Shown: positions 34,721 to 42,723 of the stretch, one piece after another
Position numbering within the stretch: position 1 is the stretch's first letter
Layout: each line of letters starts with the position of its first letter
Assembly: GCA_026986775.1 (NCBI GenBank)
Contig: JALSNX010000004.1
Span: 133,622-197,593 of the forward strand
Source of the DNA: Caldifarciminota bacterium
Lineage (GTDB): Bacteria > Hydrothermota > Hydrothermia > UBA1063 > CAJXJZ01
Reading direction: 5' to 3'
DNA length: 63,972 bases
Notes under the pieces: generated by a model
Seen by the model: only the letters and a program-made list of their open reading frames with translations
Told to the model about the DNA's origin: nothing
Databases searched by the model: none
Translations under genes and position numbers: made by a program

Positions 34721-37078
34721 ATGAGTAAATTGCTAATGTTCCTGATGCTAAATAGTGTGCAATATATTGTGGATACAATAGATATTCAATACAGTCATTT
34801 TAGCATTTATACAGAGGGAGAATATACGCATGTTCACTATTCTGAAGGAGAAAACATGTGGGTGAATCCAGGGAGTCCTTCTCTTCCTGAACTTGTTTAC
34901 TACTATATTATACCTCTTCAAAGTGTGCCTGTAAGAGTTACCCATGAAATCCTTGCGGATACGTTTATAACATTGCACAATAAAGTTTTTCCTGTTCAAC
35001 AACCTGTGAGATTATGTGAAGAACACACAGCCCACAGTAAATTTATTGTCCCTGATACATGCATTTATAACAAAAATGCATATTTTCCAGAATCCCCATT
35101 ACAAATAGCAGATGTGGGATATATGGATGGAGCTAAGATTGTAAAAATTAGATTTTTCCCTGTACAATATAATCCTGTAAAGCAGAATTTACACATAATT
35201 CTCAAAACAAAGATAATCTTACATTTAAAAAGTAGTGTGTATAATTCTGAGCTAAATCTTCCGCAGGTTAGAAATCCGTATTTACAAAAGATATATACAG
35301 ATTACATAACCTATCTTGTCTCCAACCCGCAGGATATTACCAGTTTTTATTACGCACCATCGCTGTTCGTACCAGGTGATACATCTTATGTGGAGTATGC
35401 TATCATAACTAGGGAAAATCTTGTTAATGCCGTAAAGCCGCTTGAAGAACATTTAAGAAAGATGGGATTTGTGTGTAAAACATTTACTGTGTGGAGCATT
35501 ACACATAGCATAGGAGCAATTGGCAGGGATGCTGCAGAGAAAATTAAGAATTTTTTAAGAATGAAGTGGCAAAGTTATGGTCTTGTTTTTGTTCTGTTTG
35601 TGGGTGACGATGATATGGTACCCTTTAGATACTGTCATGTAAAAAATAATTATGACAATGAGGCCTATGTTATACCATGCGATTTGTATTTCTCAGATTT
35701 AACAGGGAATTGGGATGTAGATGGTGACATGAGATTCGGAGAGCCAGAGGACTCAGGAGAAGTATATCCAGAAGTTTTTGTAGGAAGAATAACAGTTAGA
35801 GATTCTTGTGAAATACGTAATTGGTTGGAGAAACTCCAGTCCTATCAAATGGAACCTTATACTGAAGGAATTACCAGTGCATACTTTGAGTATTTAAGCG
35901 AATTCTCACCTGCTGATTTATTTGGCTGTTTTCCAGAGTTCTGGGCAAAAACAGGCAGAAGTGAGCTATCTGCCGGTGATGTAATACATGATTTAAACAA
36001 TGGATACGGTATGGTTTTTCAATATGGACACGGAAGTCCGTATTCCTGGATGACAAAAAATGACAATGGAGATGATTACATTATAAGCACACCTTCTTAT
36101 GGAGACCCATATCATGGTTTATGGGAACTTTCAAATAGGTATAGATATCCTGTTGTTTACTCGATATCCTGTGATAATGCAGCATTTGACAAAAGGTTAC
36201 CCTTGAATACAGATACATGCTTTGCAGATGGCTGGCTGGATGCATACAGTCATAAAGGAGCAGTTACTTTCCTCGGGAATACAAGATATGGGTGGTGGCC
36301 TGGCTCAAAATTACTTAACAGATACTTTCTTGCATTTCTGTTTGATGAGAGAACTATTGAAGCAAGAGTGGGTATCATAGAGTCTTCAAGTAAAATCAGG
36401 ATGGGTTTAGATAATCAACTGAGCAGATATATCTGTTATTCCCATAACGTTTTTGGTGACCCATCTATGTCCATCTGGCGCCATCTACCAGAAAAAATTG
36501 ATGTTAAAGTTTATCCCGAGAGAATACCCGTTAAGCAGGTATCTGAAATATTTTTAAGTGCATATGCTTCCGAAAGGCCACTTGACAGTGCACTCGTTGT
36601 GTTTTATAAAAAGAATGAGATTTATAAAAGATACTTCACAGATGAAAAAGGTGAGTTGAAGGTTTTGGTAGAACCGAAAACAATAGGAGACCTTTATATT
36701 AGCGTGTTGAAATATGAGGCAAATAAAGATTTTATTCCCGGGAGAAAAGATGTCCAGGTGTATTTGCCCCGGGCAAAAGGCGAAATTACCATAAAAAGAG
36801 CCTTACGCCAGAGAAATAATGATAGGGAAAATGTGATAAAAGTGATGATAAAAACCTCCAGTTCTATACGGGAATTAGAGTTTGTTGTTAAAAAAGTGCA
36901 CAGCAGAAATCTTAAACTAAGTGTTTATAATAAAGAAGGCAGAAGGATAATTGAAAATAGGTTTAATCTATGCAAAGAAATTCATTTAGATCTTTCTGAT
37001 TTAAAAAATGGCACATATTTTATTTTGTTTGAAAATGGCAATTACAAGAGCATAAAGAAAATTATAATATCAAACTAA
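34721..37078 (+). CDS. C25 (gingipain-like) cysteine peptidase with sorting domain
   Basis: A 785-residue protein. The caspase-like C25 catalytic domain spans about residues 225-560 with the dyad His437 in QYGHGSP and Cys484 in SISCDNAAF, plus the FVGDDD strand. An N-terminal propeptide-like region (~30-215) precedes it. The end (SVYNKEGRRI, then LKNGTYFI and KKIIIS) matches a Por/type IX C-terminal sorting domain. The N-terminus is weakly hydrophobic (MSKLLMFLMLNSVQYIV), a short signal peptide. It is transcribed from poly-C promoter P1, like the RiPP precursor, so it may be co-switched and could process surface or precursor proteins. It has a GGAGG ribosome site. Confidence 0.88.
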   Translation: MSKLLMFLMLNSVQYIVDTIDIQYSHFSIYTEGEYTHVHYSEGENMWVNPGSPSLPELVYYYIIPLQSVPVRVTHEILADTFITLHNKVFPVQQPVRLCEEHTAHSKFIVPDTCIYNKNAYFPESPLQIADVGYMDGAKIVKIRFFPVQYNPVKQNLHIILKTKIILHLKSSVYNSELNLPQVRNPYLQKIYTDYITYLVSNPQDITSFYYAPSLFVPGDTSYVEYAIITRENLVNAVKPLEEHLRKMGFVCKTFTVWSITHSIGAIGRDAAEKIKNFLRMKWQSYGLVFVLFVGDDDMVPFRYCHVKNNYDNEAYVIPCDLYFSDLTGNWDVDGDMRFGEPEDSGEVYPEVFVGRITVRDSCEIRNWLEKLQSYQMEPYTEGITSAYFEYLSEFSPADLFGCFPEFWAKTGRSELSAGDVIHDLNNGYGMVFQYGHGSPYSWMTKNDNGDDYIISTPSYGDPYHGLWELSNRYRYPVVYSISCDNAAFDKRLPLNTDTCFADGWLDAYSHKGAVTFLGNTRYGWWPGSKLLNRYFLAFLFDERTIEARVGIIESSSKIRMGLDNQLSRYICYSHNVFGDPSMSIWRHLPEKIDVKVYPERIPVKQVSEIFLSAYASERPLDSALVVFYKKNEIYKRYFTDEKGELKVLVEPKTIGDLYISVLKYEANKDFIPGRKDVQVYLPRAKGEITIKRALRQRNNDRENVIKVMIKTSSSIRELEFVVKKVHSRNLKLSVYNKEGRRIIENRFNLCKEIHLDLSDLKNGTYFILFENGNYKSIKKIIISN

Positions 37079-37090
37079 AGGAGGTCAGTT

Positions 37091-38398
37091 ATGAGGATGG
37101 GTGGAATAGCAGTCCTTTTTGTGTTGATTCAGGTAACAGGCTTGGAAGCCAGGGGATGGAATGTTATGAAGGTTTACGGGGGCAACCTTATTCCTTATGA
37201 CTTTGATGCTGATGGAAGTAAGTTTTATATTACGTTCAGAGACTCCGGAGCGAATATGCAGGACAGTTTGTTTGTTTACGATACAATAACACAAAATGGA
37301 GTTTTTGTGAGGATTCCTGACTATGAACATGAAAATCCCGTGGATATTGGTGCCAATATTGAGGTAAAAAGTGGGAGAATTTACCTTCTTCGCTCTTTCA
37401 ATGATACTTCGGTATTCTGGGAAAAGGGGGAATCTGAAAACTGGACTGTGGATACTTTTCCATACATATTTAGCAGTTTTGTTATAGCAAATGTTGACAC
37501 TGTTTATTTTACCGGTGTGTCTTTATCATATACGAGACTATCGCTTGTTTTTGCTAAGAAAATAGATGATACAACATTAACTGAAGTAATTGACACTAAC
37601 TGCTGTGCCGGTAGTGTGCTAAGTGAGGCCATAGTTCTTGATAGAGAGAATGTGCCTCACATAGCATACTACAGCGCAGATGGTGCTCTTATCCATACGT
37701 GGAAGGAAAATCAGGATGTTTGGAGTAAAGAAGTGGTTGACACAGGACTTGCCCCCAATTGGTACAGGTTAAATTTCGTTTTCAATACAACAAATATGAC
37801 CTACTCAATTCTGTATGTAGATGCCAATGTGTTATTAAAGTATGCTGAAGAGCCTTATGGACTCACCTGGACAATTGATACAGTAGGCCCAGGGGGACCG
37901 TCTGGACTCCATCATGTTGCAGTAAATGACAGAGGAAACGTTGTTGTTGTCAAGAATGAGAGAATATTCCATAGAGAAGAGGGGTACTGGTACGAAGATT
38001 CAGGGGTTGACAGTATAAAATGTGTTGCGGTGAGAGTAAGTTCTGATGGTGAGAATTTCTTCATATTAGGGTATAATGATGATGGAATTTATATCCTTAA
38101 GGGACTTCCTTCAGGAGTAAGAGAAGATTTTGAAGGTAGCGGACATTACCATAAAAGTGTAATTTTTCCAGTGGATAATGGATACTATATCCAGTTACCG
38201 GATAATCTAACAGCGAGGGATATTCTTTCAGTAACATTATACGATGTAATCGGGAATAAGAGTTATAACCGTGATATAGTGATGGATAATAATCATATTT
38301 TATTGAGATTGGATGATAAAAACAAAGGCATATACTTCGTTAAAATAAAATTTAAAAATGGAAAACAAATGAAGTTTACAGTTATAAAAAATAGTTAG
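37091..38398 (+). CDS. Secreted protein with C-terminal sorting domain, function unknown
   Basis: A 435-residue protein following the C25 gene by 12 bases with an AAGGAGG ribosome site. Residues ~1-21 are a signal peptide. The body consists of repeated beta strands with D-x-V-x-Y/H patterns, suggestive of a beta-propeller or BNR-like fold. The last ~60 residues (YDVIGNK, then KGIYFVKIKFKNG) fit a type IX sorting domain. It probably accompanies the protease at the cell surface. No enzymatic motif seen. Confidence 0.6.
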   Translation: MRMGGIAVLFVLIQVTGLEARGWNVMKVYGGNLIPYDFDADGSKFYITFRDSGANMQDSLFVYDTITQNGVFVRIPDYEHENPVDIGANIEVKSGRIYLLRSFNDTSVFWEKGESENWTVDTFPYIFSSFVIANVDTVYFTGVSLSYTRLSLVFAKKIDDTTLTEVIDTNCCAGSVLSEAIVLDRENVPHIAYYSADGALIHTWKENQDVWSKEVVDTGLAPNWYRLNFVFNTTNMTYSILYVDANVLLKYAEEPYGLTWTIDTVGPGGPSGLHHVAVNDRGNVVVVKNERIFHREEGYWYEDSGVDSIKCVAVRVSSDGENFFILGYNDDGIYILKGLPSGVREDFEGSGHYHKSVIFPVDNGYYIQLPDNLTARDILSVTLYDVIGNKSYNRDIVMDNNHILLRLDDKNKGIYFVKIKFKNGKQMKFTVIKNS

Positions 38399-38478
38399 AC
38401 TTTTAAACCTGCATAATACCTGAAAGTAATTGAAAACTATTCATTATGACATCTAATGCCTGTCTGTAAAACTCACCT

Positions 38479-38484
38479 TATAAT
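38479..38484 (+). promoter_or_regulatory. -10 box for a near-leaderless ATPase transcript
   Basis: A perfect TATAAT ends 11 bases before the ATG of the cassette ATPase; there is no Shine-Dalgarno sequence, so transcription should begin about 5 bases before the start codon. No good -35 box is visible at 17 bases. The same arrangement is at 55,737-55,742. Confidence 0.5.
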
Positions 38485-38495
38485 AAACTGTCACC

Positions 38496-39386
38496 ATGAG
38501 TAATGTTTTTATATATCTGAAGGGACTCAGGAAGGACTATAAAGGTTTCAGTGCCATAAAAGGCATAAATCTTAAAATAGGGGAACCGCAGAATATTGCT
38601 ATTTTAGGGCCAAATGGCTCTGGAAAATCAACATTGATAAAACTTCTGCCAGGTATTCTTTATCCCACCGAGGGTGAAATAAGGATTATGGGGTTTAAGC
38701 CCTATGAGAAAAGGAAGGAATATCTTATGAAAATTTCTTACCTCAATCCACAGAAAACAAGGCTTATATACGACGTTACAGGATGGGATAACATTTATCT
38801 TTTTGGTTCTGCCTATGGACTCGGGTTTAAAGAAATAAAAAGAAGAGCAGAGAAACTTGCAGACATGTTGAATATACAGCATAAACTGAATTCCTATGTG
38901 AGGACGCTCTCCTTCGGGGAGAGGGTTAAAATAGAACTTATAACAGGTTTACTCCATGAGCCACAACTGATTCTACTTGACGAGCCCTTTGTGGGGCTTG
39001 ACTTTATTTCACGAAAGACAATAAAAGAATTTTTGCTCAGCATAAAAAAACATATCATTATAACTTCTCACATGCTGGACGCAGTTTTAAACCTTGCAAA
39101 ATATGTGCTTGTTCTGAACAAAGGAGAGGTTGTATATTGTGGTGCATGGGATGAGTTGTACAGGAAGGTTGAGGGCAAAAAGACATTTGTCTTATATGTC
39201 AATGAAAGGAAGGGCAAGATTCCTGGTTTTATCAGAAGAGGTGAGTTTGAATATGTGGCACTGATAGATGAAACGAAAACCAGAAAGCTATACGATGAAT
39301 TTGCCACAAAGTCATGGGTAGAAAAGATAGAGGTTCAGAATCCCGATATAGAGGATGTAATCAGAGACTTACTGCAAAATGATTAA
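38496..39386 (+). CDS. Cassette ABC transporter ATPase (copy A)
   Basis: A 296-residue ABC ATPase: Walker A GPNGSGKST near residue 38, signature LSFGE, Walker B LILLDEP and H-loop ITSH, then a ~90-residue C-terminal extension (KTFVLYVNERKG onward). It belongs to ABC-2-type exporter ATPases (CcmA/DrrA-like) and should energise the two permeases encoded directly downstream (8-base overlap). In a RiPP locus such a transporter typically provides self-protection or export. In Walker A context it has LLPGIL where copy B has LLAGIL; Pro here is unusual but outside the catalytic residues. Confidence 0.9.
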   Translation: MSNVFIYLKGLRKDYKGFSAIKGINLKIGEPQNIAILGPNGSGKSTLIKLLPGILYPTEGEIRIMGFKPYEKRKEYLMKISYLNPQKTRLIYDVTGWDNIYLFGSAYGLGFKEIKRRAEKLADMLNIQHKLNSYVRTLSFGERVKIELITGLLHEPQLILLDEPFVGLDFISRKTIKEFLLSIKKHIIITSHMLDAVLNLAKYVLVLNKGEVVYCGAWDELYRKVEGKKTFVLYVNERKGKIPGFIRRGEFEYVALIDETKTRKLYDEFATKSWVEKIEVQNPDIEDVIRDLLQND

Positions 39387-40158
39387 GAAGATAAGGTTTT
39401 ACATCATTGTTGCGATAACTTATTTCAGGGTCTCATACTATTACAAACTCCACTTTGCAGGAATGATTTTACAGAATGTTCTCACATTCACCGTTTTGTT
39501 TTTGTTCTTTAAATGGAGTGGTGGAATTAAAGGCATGACTTCAAAGGATCTCATTACCTATTATCTTCTGCTTACTGCATTTTTCAATCACCTGATACCC
39601 ACCGTTGATATCAGTTTCTTTAATAGTTTAAGAAGGGGAAAACTTGACAGCATAATGACGCTACCAGTCAGTCTCAACGGATATTTCGTATCCATGCATT
39701 TTGAACTTCTTTTATTTAAACTTTTGATTCATGCCGTAATTTTTATCTTAATTGCCCTTTTTGTGGACATCAGGTTTCCTTCAATTAAAGGCGGCTTGAT
39801 GTTTCTTGTTGCCACATCCATTTCCTTCATATTCTACTTCATTTACAGGGTATTTTTCACCCAGTTTGCCTATTTTGTAGAGCGTGCTGATGCACTTTCT
39901 TTCTGGTCGTATTATCTATTTATGTTTTTGAGCGGAGGGTTGCTACCTTTACAGTTGTTTCCCGACACTTTCAGAAAAATACTTTATTTCACCCCGTTTC
40001 CGTATCTAATTGACTATCCCCTTGGTATCTGGTTGGACAGGTACAGTTTAAATATGCACTATCTCATGATAGCCATCTTTTATATCCTTATAATGACTGC
40101 TCTTGTTAGAATAATCAGCATAAAAGGAATAAAAAGGTATGCTGCTTACGGCGGTTAG
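39379..40158 (+). CDS. Cassette ABC-2 permease 1 (copy A)
   Basis: A 259-residue membrane protein with six predicted helices. The layout (IIVAITYFRV..., a GGLLPL motif near residue 185, DYPLGIW) resembles ABC-2 permeases of the PF06182 type, which occur as pairs next to one ATPase. It overlaps the ATPase gene by 8 bases and permease 2 by 20 bases. Sequence identical to the copy at 56,637. Confidence 0.8.
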   Translation: MIKKIRFYIIVAITYFRVSYYYKLHFAGMILQNVLTFTVLFLFFKWSGGIKGMTSKDLITYYLLLTAFFNHLIPTVDISFFNSLRRGKLDSIMTLPVSLNGYFVSMHFELLLFKLLIHAVIFILIALFVDIRFPSIKGGLMFLVATSISFIFYFIYRVFFTQFAYFVERADALSFWSYYLFMFLSGGLLPLQLFPDTFRKILYFTPFPYLIDYPLGIWLDRYSLNMHYLMIAIFYILIMTALVRIISIKGIKRYAAYGG

Positions 40159-40915
40159 AATAGTCTACGCATTGTTCAGGGTATCCATCAAAAAGGATAT
40201 TCTTTATATAAAGGATACCGTAATGCTTGTTTTATTTAATATAACAATACTCTTTATTCAGTTTGCTTTTTTCAGGTTTATCTTCGGGCATATACCTTCA
40301 ATACACTATGTAAGTTTCAACGATGCAATGTTTTTACTTGCCACACAGCAGATTATTGAAATCCTTTACTATACATTGTTTTTAAAGGGTTTTGTTGCCA
40401 TGAACAATCATATAATAGATGGTAAGTTTGATTACTTTTTGCTTATACCTGAAAAAAGAGGCCTTTTTCTCAATTTATGGGAACTTGACTTAAAAGAACT
40501 TGTGGGTATTGTGTTTCCTCTTGTTCTACTTGCAAAATACAGCCCCTTAAATTCCATAAAGAGGGTTGTAATTTACATTGTTTTGCTCCTTTTGGGACTT
40601 GGAATAAGAACATATTTTGGGATGGTAATAAGGAACCTGACTATAAGGGTGGTTAAGGTAATATCTTTACAGAACCTTGAATCTGCGCTTTTCGGTTATG
40701 CGAGTTTTCCGTATGTTATTTACAAAGGCATCTATAAATTACTGTTCATGCTGGTAATTCCAATAGGCCTTGTTGCCAATATGGGCTTTGGATATATTGT
40801 AAGAAGCAATAAAGGTATTGTAGCGATGGGACTGGTTGTTTTGATTATCCTTTGTATTCTTGCAAGAATAAGTTTCAGGTCCTTTTTAAAATTTTATGAT
40901 AGCGCAGGAGGTTGA
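40139..40915 (+). CDS. Cassette ABC-2 permease 2 (copy A)
   Basis: A 258-residue six-helix membrane protein, the second half of the PF06182-like permease pair; like its partner it has no soluble domain. Expected to form a heterodimeric channel with permease 1. Its stop is followed by a 237-base gap that holds the conserved promoter P2 and the start of the precursor gene. Identical to the copy at 57,397. Confidence 0.8.
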   Translation: MLLTAVRIVYALFRVSIKKDILYIKDTVMLVLFNITILFIQFAFFRFIFGHIPSIHYVSFNDAMFLLATQQIIEILYYTLFLKGFVAMNNHIIDGKFDYFLLIPEKRGLFLNLWELDLKELVGIVFPLVLLAKYSPLNSIKRVVIYIVLLLLGLGIRTYFGMVIRNLTIRVVKVISLQNLESALFGYASFPYVIYKGIYKLLFMLVIPIGLVANMGFGYIVRSNKGIVAMGLVVLIILCILARISFRSFLKFYDSAGG

Positions 40916-41076
40916 TATGATTATTTATTTGTAATTAATTTTCAACGGTTTTATTACTGCAACAATTAGATTATGGAACCAGAATTAAACTAAAAGATTT
41001 ATATGATTAAGTCATCAAAGGAACATGTAACACAATAAATCCATAGTTTCAACTATAATCTAAATAATACTACTTC

Positions 41077-41105
41077 TTGACAAAACATTCCCCCCCCATT
41101 ATAAT
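41077..41105 (+). promoter_or_regulatory. Poly-C promoter P2 of the precursor gene (copy A)
   Basis: TTGACA (41,077-41,082) and TATAAT (41,100-41,105), spacer 17 bases with eight consecutive C. Predicted start near 41,112. Shares the upstream blocks seen at P1 and P3 with more substitutions. Confidence 0.88.
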
Positions 41106-41113
41106 ATTTACAT

Positions 41114-41125
41114 CACCCTGGGGTG
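41114..41125 (+). promoter_or_regulatory. Palindrome at the predicted transcription start
   Basis: CACCC-TG-GGGTG, a 12-base inverted repeat just after the -10 box of P2. It recurs at P3 (54,216-54,227) and in copy B (58,372-58,383) but not at P1. It could be an operator or a 5' mRNA hairpin. Confidence 0.5.
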
Positions 41126-41152
41126 TGCAAAAAAATAAAAAGGAGGAATAAA

Positions 41153-41278
41153 ATGTGGGGAAAAATTGACATCATCAACGCAAGTGGACAATCTGTAATT
41201 ACCGGTATCCCAGGGGGACATTTTGATCATCATGCTGATGGACATGCAGATATGCATGCTGATGCATCTGTAAAATAA
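41153..41278 (+). CDS. His/Asp-rich RiPP precursor peptide (copy A)
   Basis: A 41-residue peptide with a strong AAGGAGG ribosome site 7 bases before the ATG. Residues 1-20 are leader-like (Trp at position 2, hydrophobic IDII and VITGI patches). Gly21-Gly22 could mark leader cleavage. The remaining tail, HFDHHADGHADMHADASVK, has six His and four Asp with the repeat H-A-D occurring three times and no Cys, Ser (except near the end) or Thr. It lies directly before a radical SAM/SPASM maturase and exporters. It matches no RiPP precursor class that I recognise; the nearest analogy is the His-Xaa-Ser repeat (HxsA) type. Modified residues and final product are unknown. Confidence 0.85.
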   Translation: MWGKIDIINASGQSVITGIPGGHFDHHADGHADMHADASVK

Positions 41279-41295
41279 ATAAAAAATAATAAGCG

Positions 41296-41310
41296 GGAGG
41301 CGCCTCCTTT
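41296..41310 (+). terminator. Intercistronic palindrome, possible attenuator
   Basis: GGAGGCGCCTCC followed by TTT, 17 bases after the precursor stop and 22 bases before the maturase start. Partial terminators between precursor and maturase are common in RiPP operons and raise precursor dosage. The hairpin is short. Confidence 0.45.
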
Positions 41311-41331
41311 CAGGTAGTCAGGAGTGATGTT

Positions 41332-42723
41332 ATGAGCACGAACTCGTTGATCAGGTTGAAGGATTCTATAAAAATTATTATGAATGATAAGTATCCTGAT
41401 GTTCGGTTATATATAGAACCGAATAGTGGCTACTGGCTTTTCATTGAACGAGAACACTGGAAAATTATGGATAAATTAATTCATGGGGTAGATAAGGAGA
41501 CATTGATGAAGAATTACGGTAATCTATTTAATATATTAAGCACGAGTAGGTTTCTGAATGACAGTGCGGATGTCTATTTAAACGTTTTAAAAGACAAATT
41601 TGGACTACTCATATTGCATTTTGCTGATGGATGCAACCTCAGTTGTAAATACTGTTTTGTCAATGCTCCTTCAGGGAGGCACAACATAATGGATATTTCA
41701 ATAGCGATAAAAGCTATAGAAAATATGGTAAATACCAGTGATAACTTCAGTATAGAATTTAATGCGGGTGAACCATTTTTATATACAGGATTTATAGAGA
41801 AAGTTATTGAATATGTAAAAAAACATTATACTGGGGAGAATATTAGATTCTATGTCCAGACAAATGGGACTTTAATTACTCGTAAAATAGTAAATTTTAT
41901 CAAAAAATATGAAATAAAAGTGGGGGTGAGTATTGATGGTCCAGCAGAAGTCCATGATAAGTTCAGGATATTCCCCAATGGACAGGGAAGTTTTGTTCAC
42001 GTAGTGAAGGGGATAAATATTCTTAAAGATAATAAAGTGCCTTTCGGGGTTTTAAGTGTTATTACTGATCCAGATGACCTGCGAAAATCTTTTGATTTCT
42101 TTGTTAAAAAAGATATAAGATATGTTAAATTTAATATTTTATTTCAGCGGACCAGAACTGAAAACAGCAATACATCCAGAATAAACCAGCTAAAACTGGC
42201 GAAAGCTCATTGTGAAATTTTCCGTGAAGCACTAAATCTTTACAGAAATGGAAAGTACATTTTTCTCAGTAATGTAATTGCTATGTTAAAAAATATTATA
42301 CTCCCTGAAAAGACTTACATGTGTATGAAATCTCCTTGCGGAGCAGCGAGAAATCAAATATCTATAGACTGGAAGGGATTTATATACCCCTGTCATAGAT
42401 TTGTTGGTGTAAAGGAGTTTTCCATGGGCCATGTTAAGGATTATAATGATTACAAAAATTTATATTTGGGTTCACAACAGTTAAGAGACCTTTTAAACAG
42501 AAATGTGGACAGGATAGATAAATGTAAAAAATGTCCCTTCAAGAATTTCTGCGGAGGGGGGTGTGCCGCAGCTGTGTGGGCTAAAACCCAAGATTTATAC
42601 AGGGAAAGCGATACATGCGAATATTATAAATATATGTTTGAATGTTTGTTCTGGGAGATTTATAAAAACAGGAATATAATATTGAATTATATAAATCATC
42701 AAAACCAGAAGGAGGCCAAATGA
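41332..42723 (+). CDS. Radical SAM/SPASM peptide maturase with PqqD-like domain (copy A)
   Basis: A 463-residue enzyme. Residues ~10-78 look like a PqqD-type RiPP recognition element (YIEPNSGYWLFIE, then DKETLMKNYG). The radical SAM core holds the [4Fe-4S] motif C101-x3-C105-x2-C108 (CNLSCKYC), the N-A-G-E-P SAM motif and QTNGT. The SPASM domain has Cys331, 336, 354, 398, 401, 407, 411 and 429, enough for two auxiliary clusters. Such enzymes form thioether, C-C or C-O crosslinks on precursor peptides. The precursor has no Cys, so a carbon-carbon or His/Asp-centred modification is likelier than sactipeptide chemistry. The end overlaps the barrel gene by 4 bases. Confidence 0.93.
   Translation: MSTNSLIRLKDSIKIIMNDKYPDVRLYIEPNSGYWLFIEREHWKIMDKLIHGVDKETLMKNYGNLFNILSTSRFLNDSADVYLNVLKDKFGLLILHFADGCNLSCKYCFVNAPSGRHNIMDISIAIKAIENMVNTSDNFSIEFNAGEPFLYTGFIEKVIEYVKKHYTGENIRFYVQTNGTLITRKIVNFIKKYEIKVGVSIDGPAEVHDKFRIFPNGQGSFVHVVKGINILKDNKVPFGVLSVITDPDDLRKSFDFFVKKDIRYVKFNILFQRTRTENSNTSRINQLKLAKAHCEIFREALNLYRNGKYIFLSNVIAMLKNIILPEKTYMCMKSPCGAARNQISIDWKGFIYPCHRFVGVKEFSMGHVKDYNDYKNLYLGSQQLRDLLNRNVDRIDKCKKCPFKNFCGGGCAAAVWAKTQDLYRESDTCEYYKYMFECLFWEIYKNRNIILNYINHQNQKEAK

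Noticed and set aside
34682-34735. A 13-codon leader-peptide-like frame (MVMIIVKKEV...) before the C25 gene
   Set aside because: It overlaps the ribosome site and start of the C25 gene and has no regulatory codon run or hairpin; chance is likely.
41153-41278. The His/Asp-rich peptide as a simple metal-binding or low-complexity false gene
   Set aside because: It has a strong ribosome site, a consensus promoter, exact placement before a SPASM maturase and a leader-like first half, so it was kept as a precursor.
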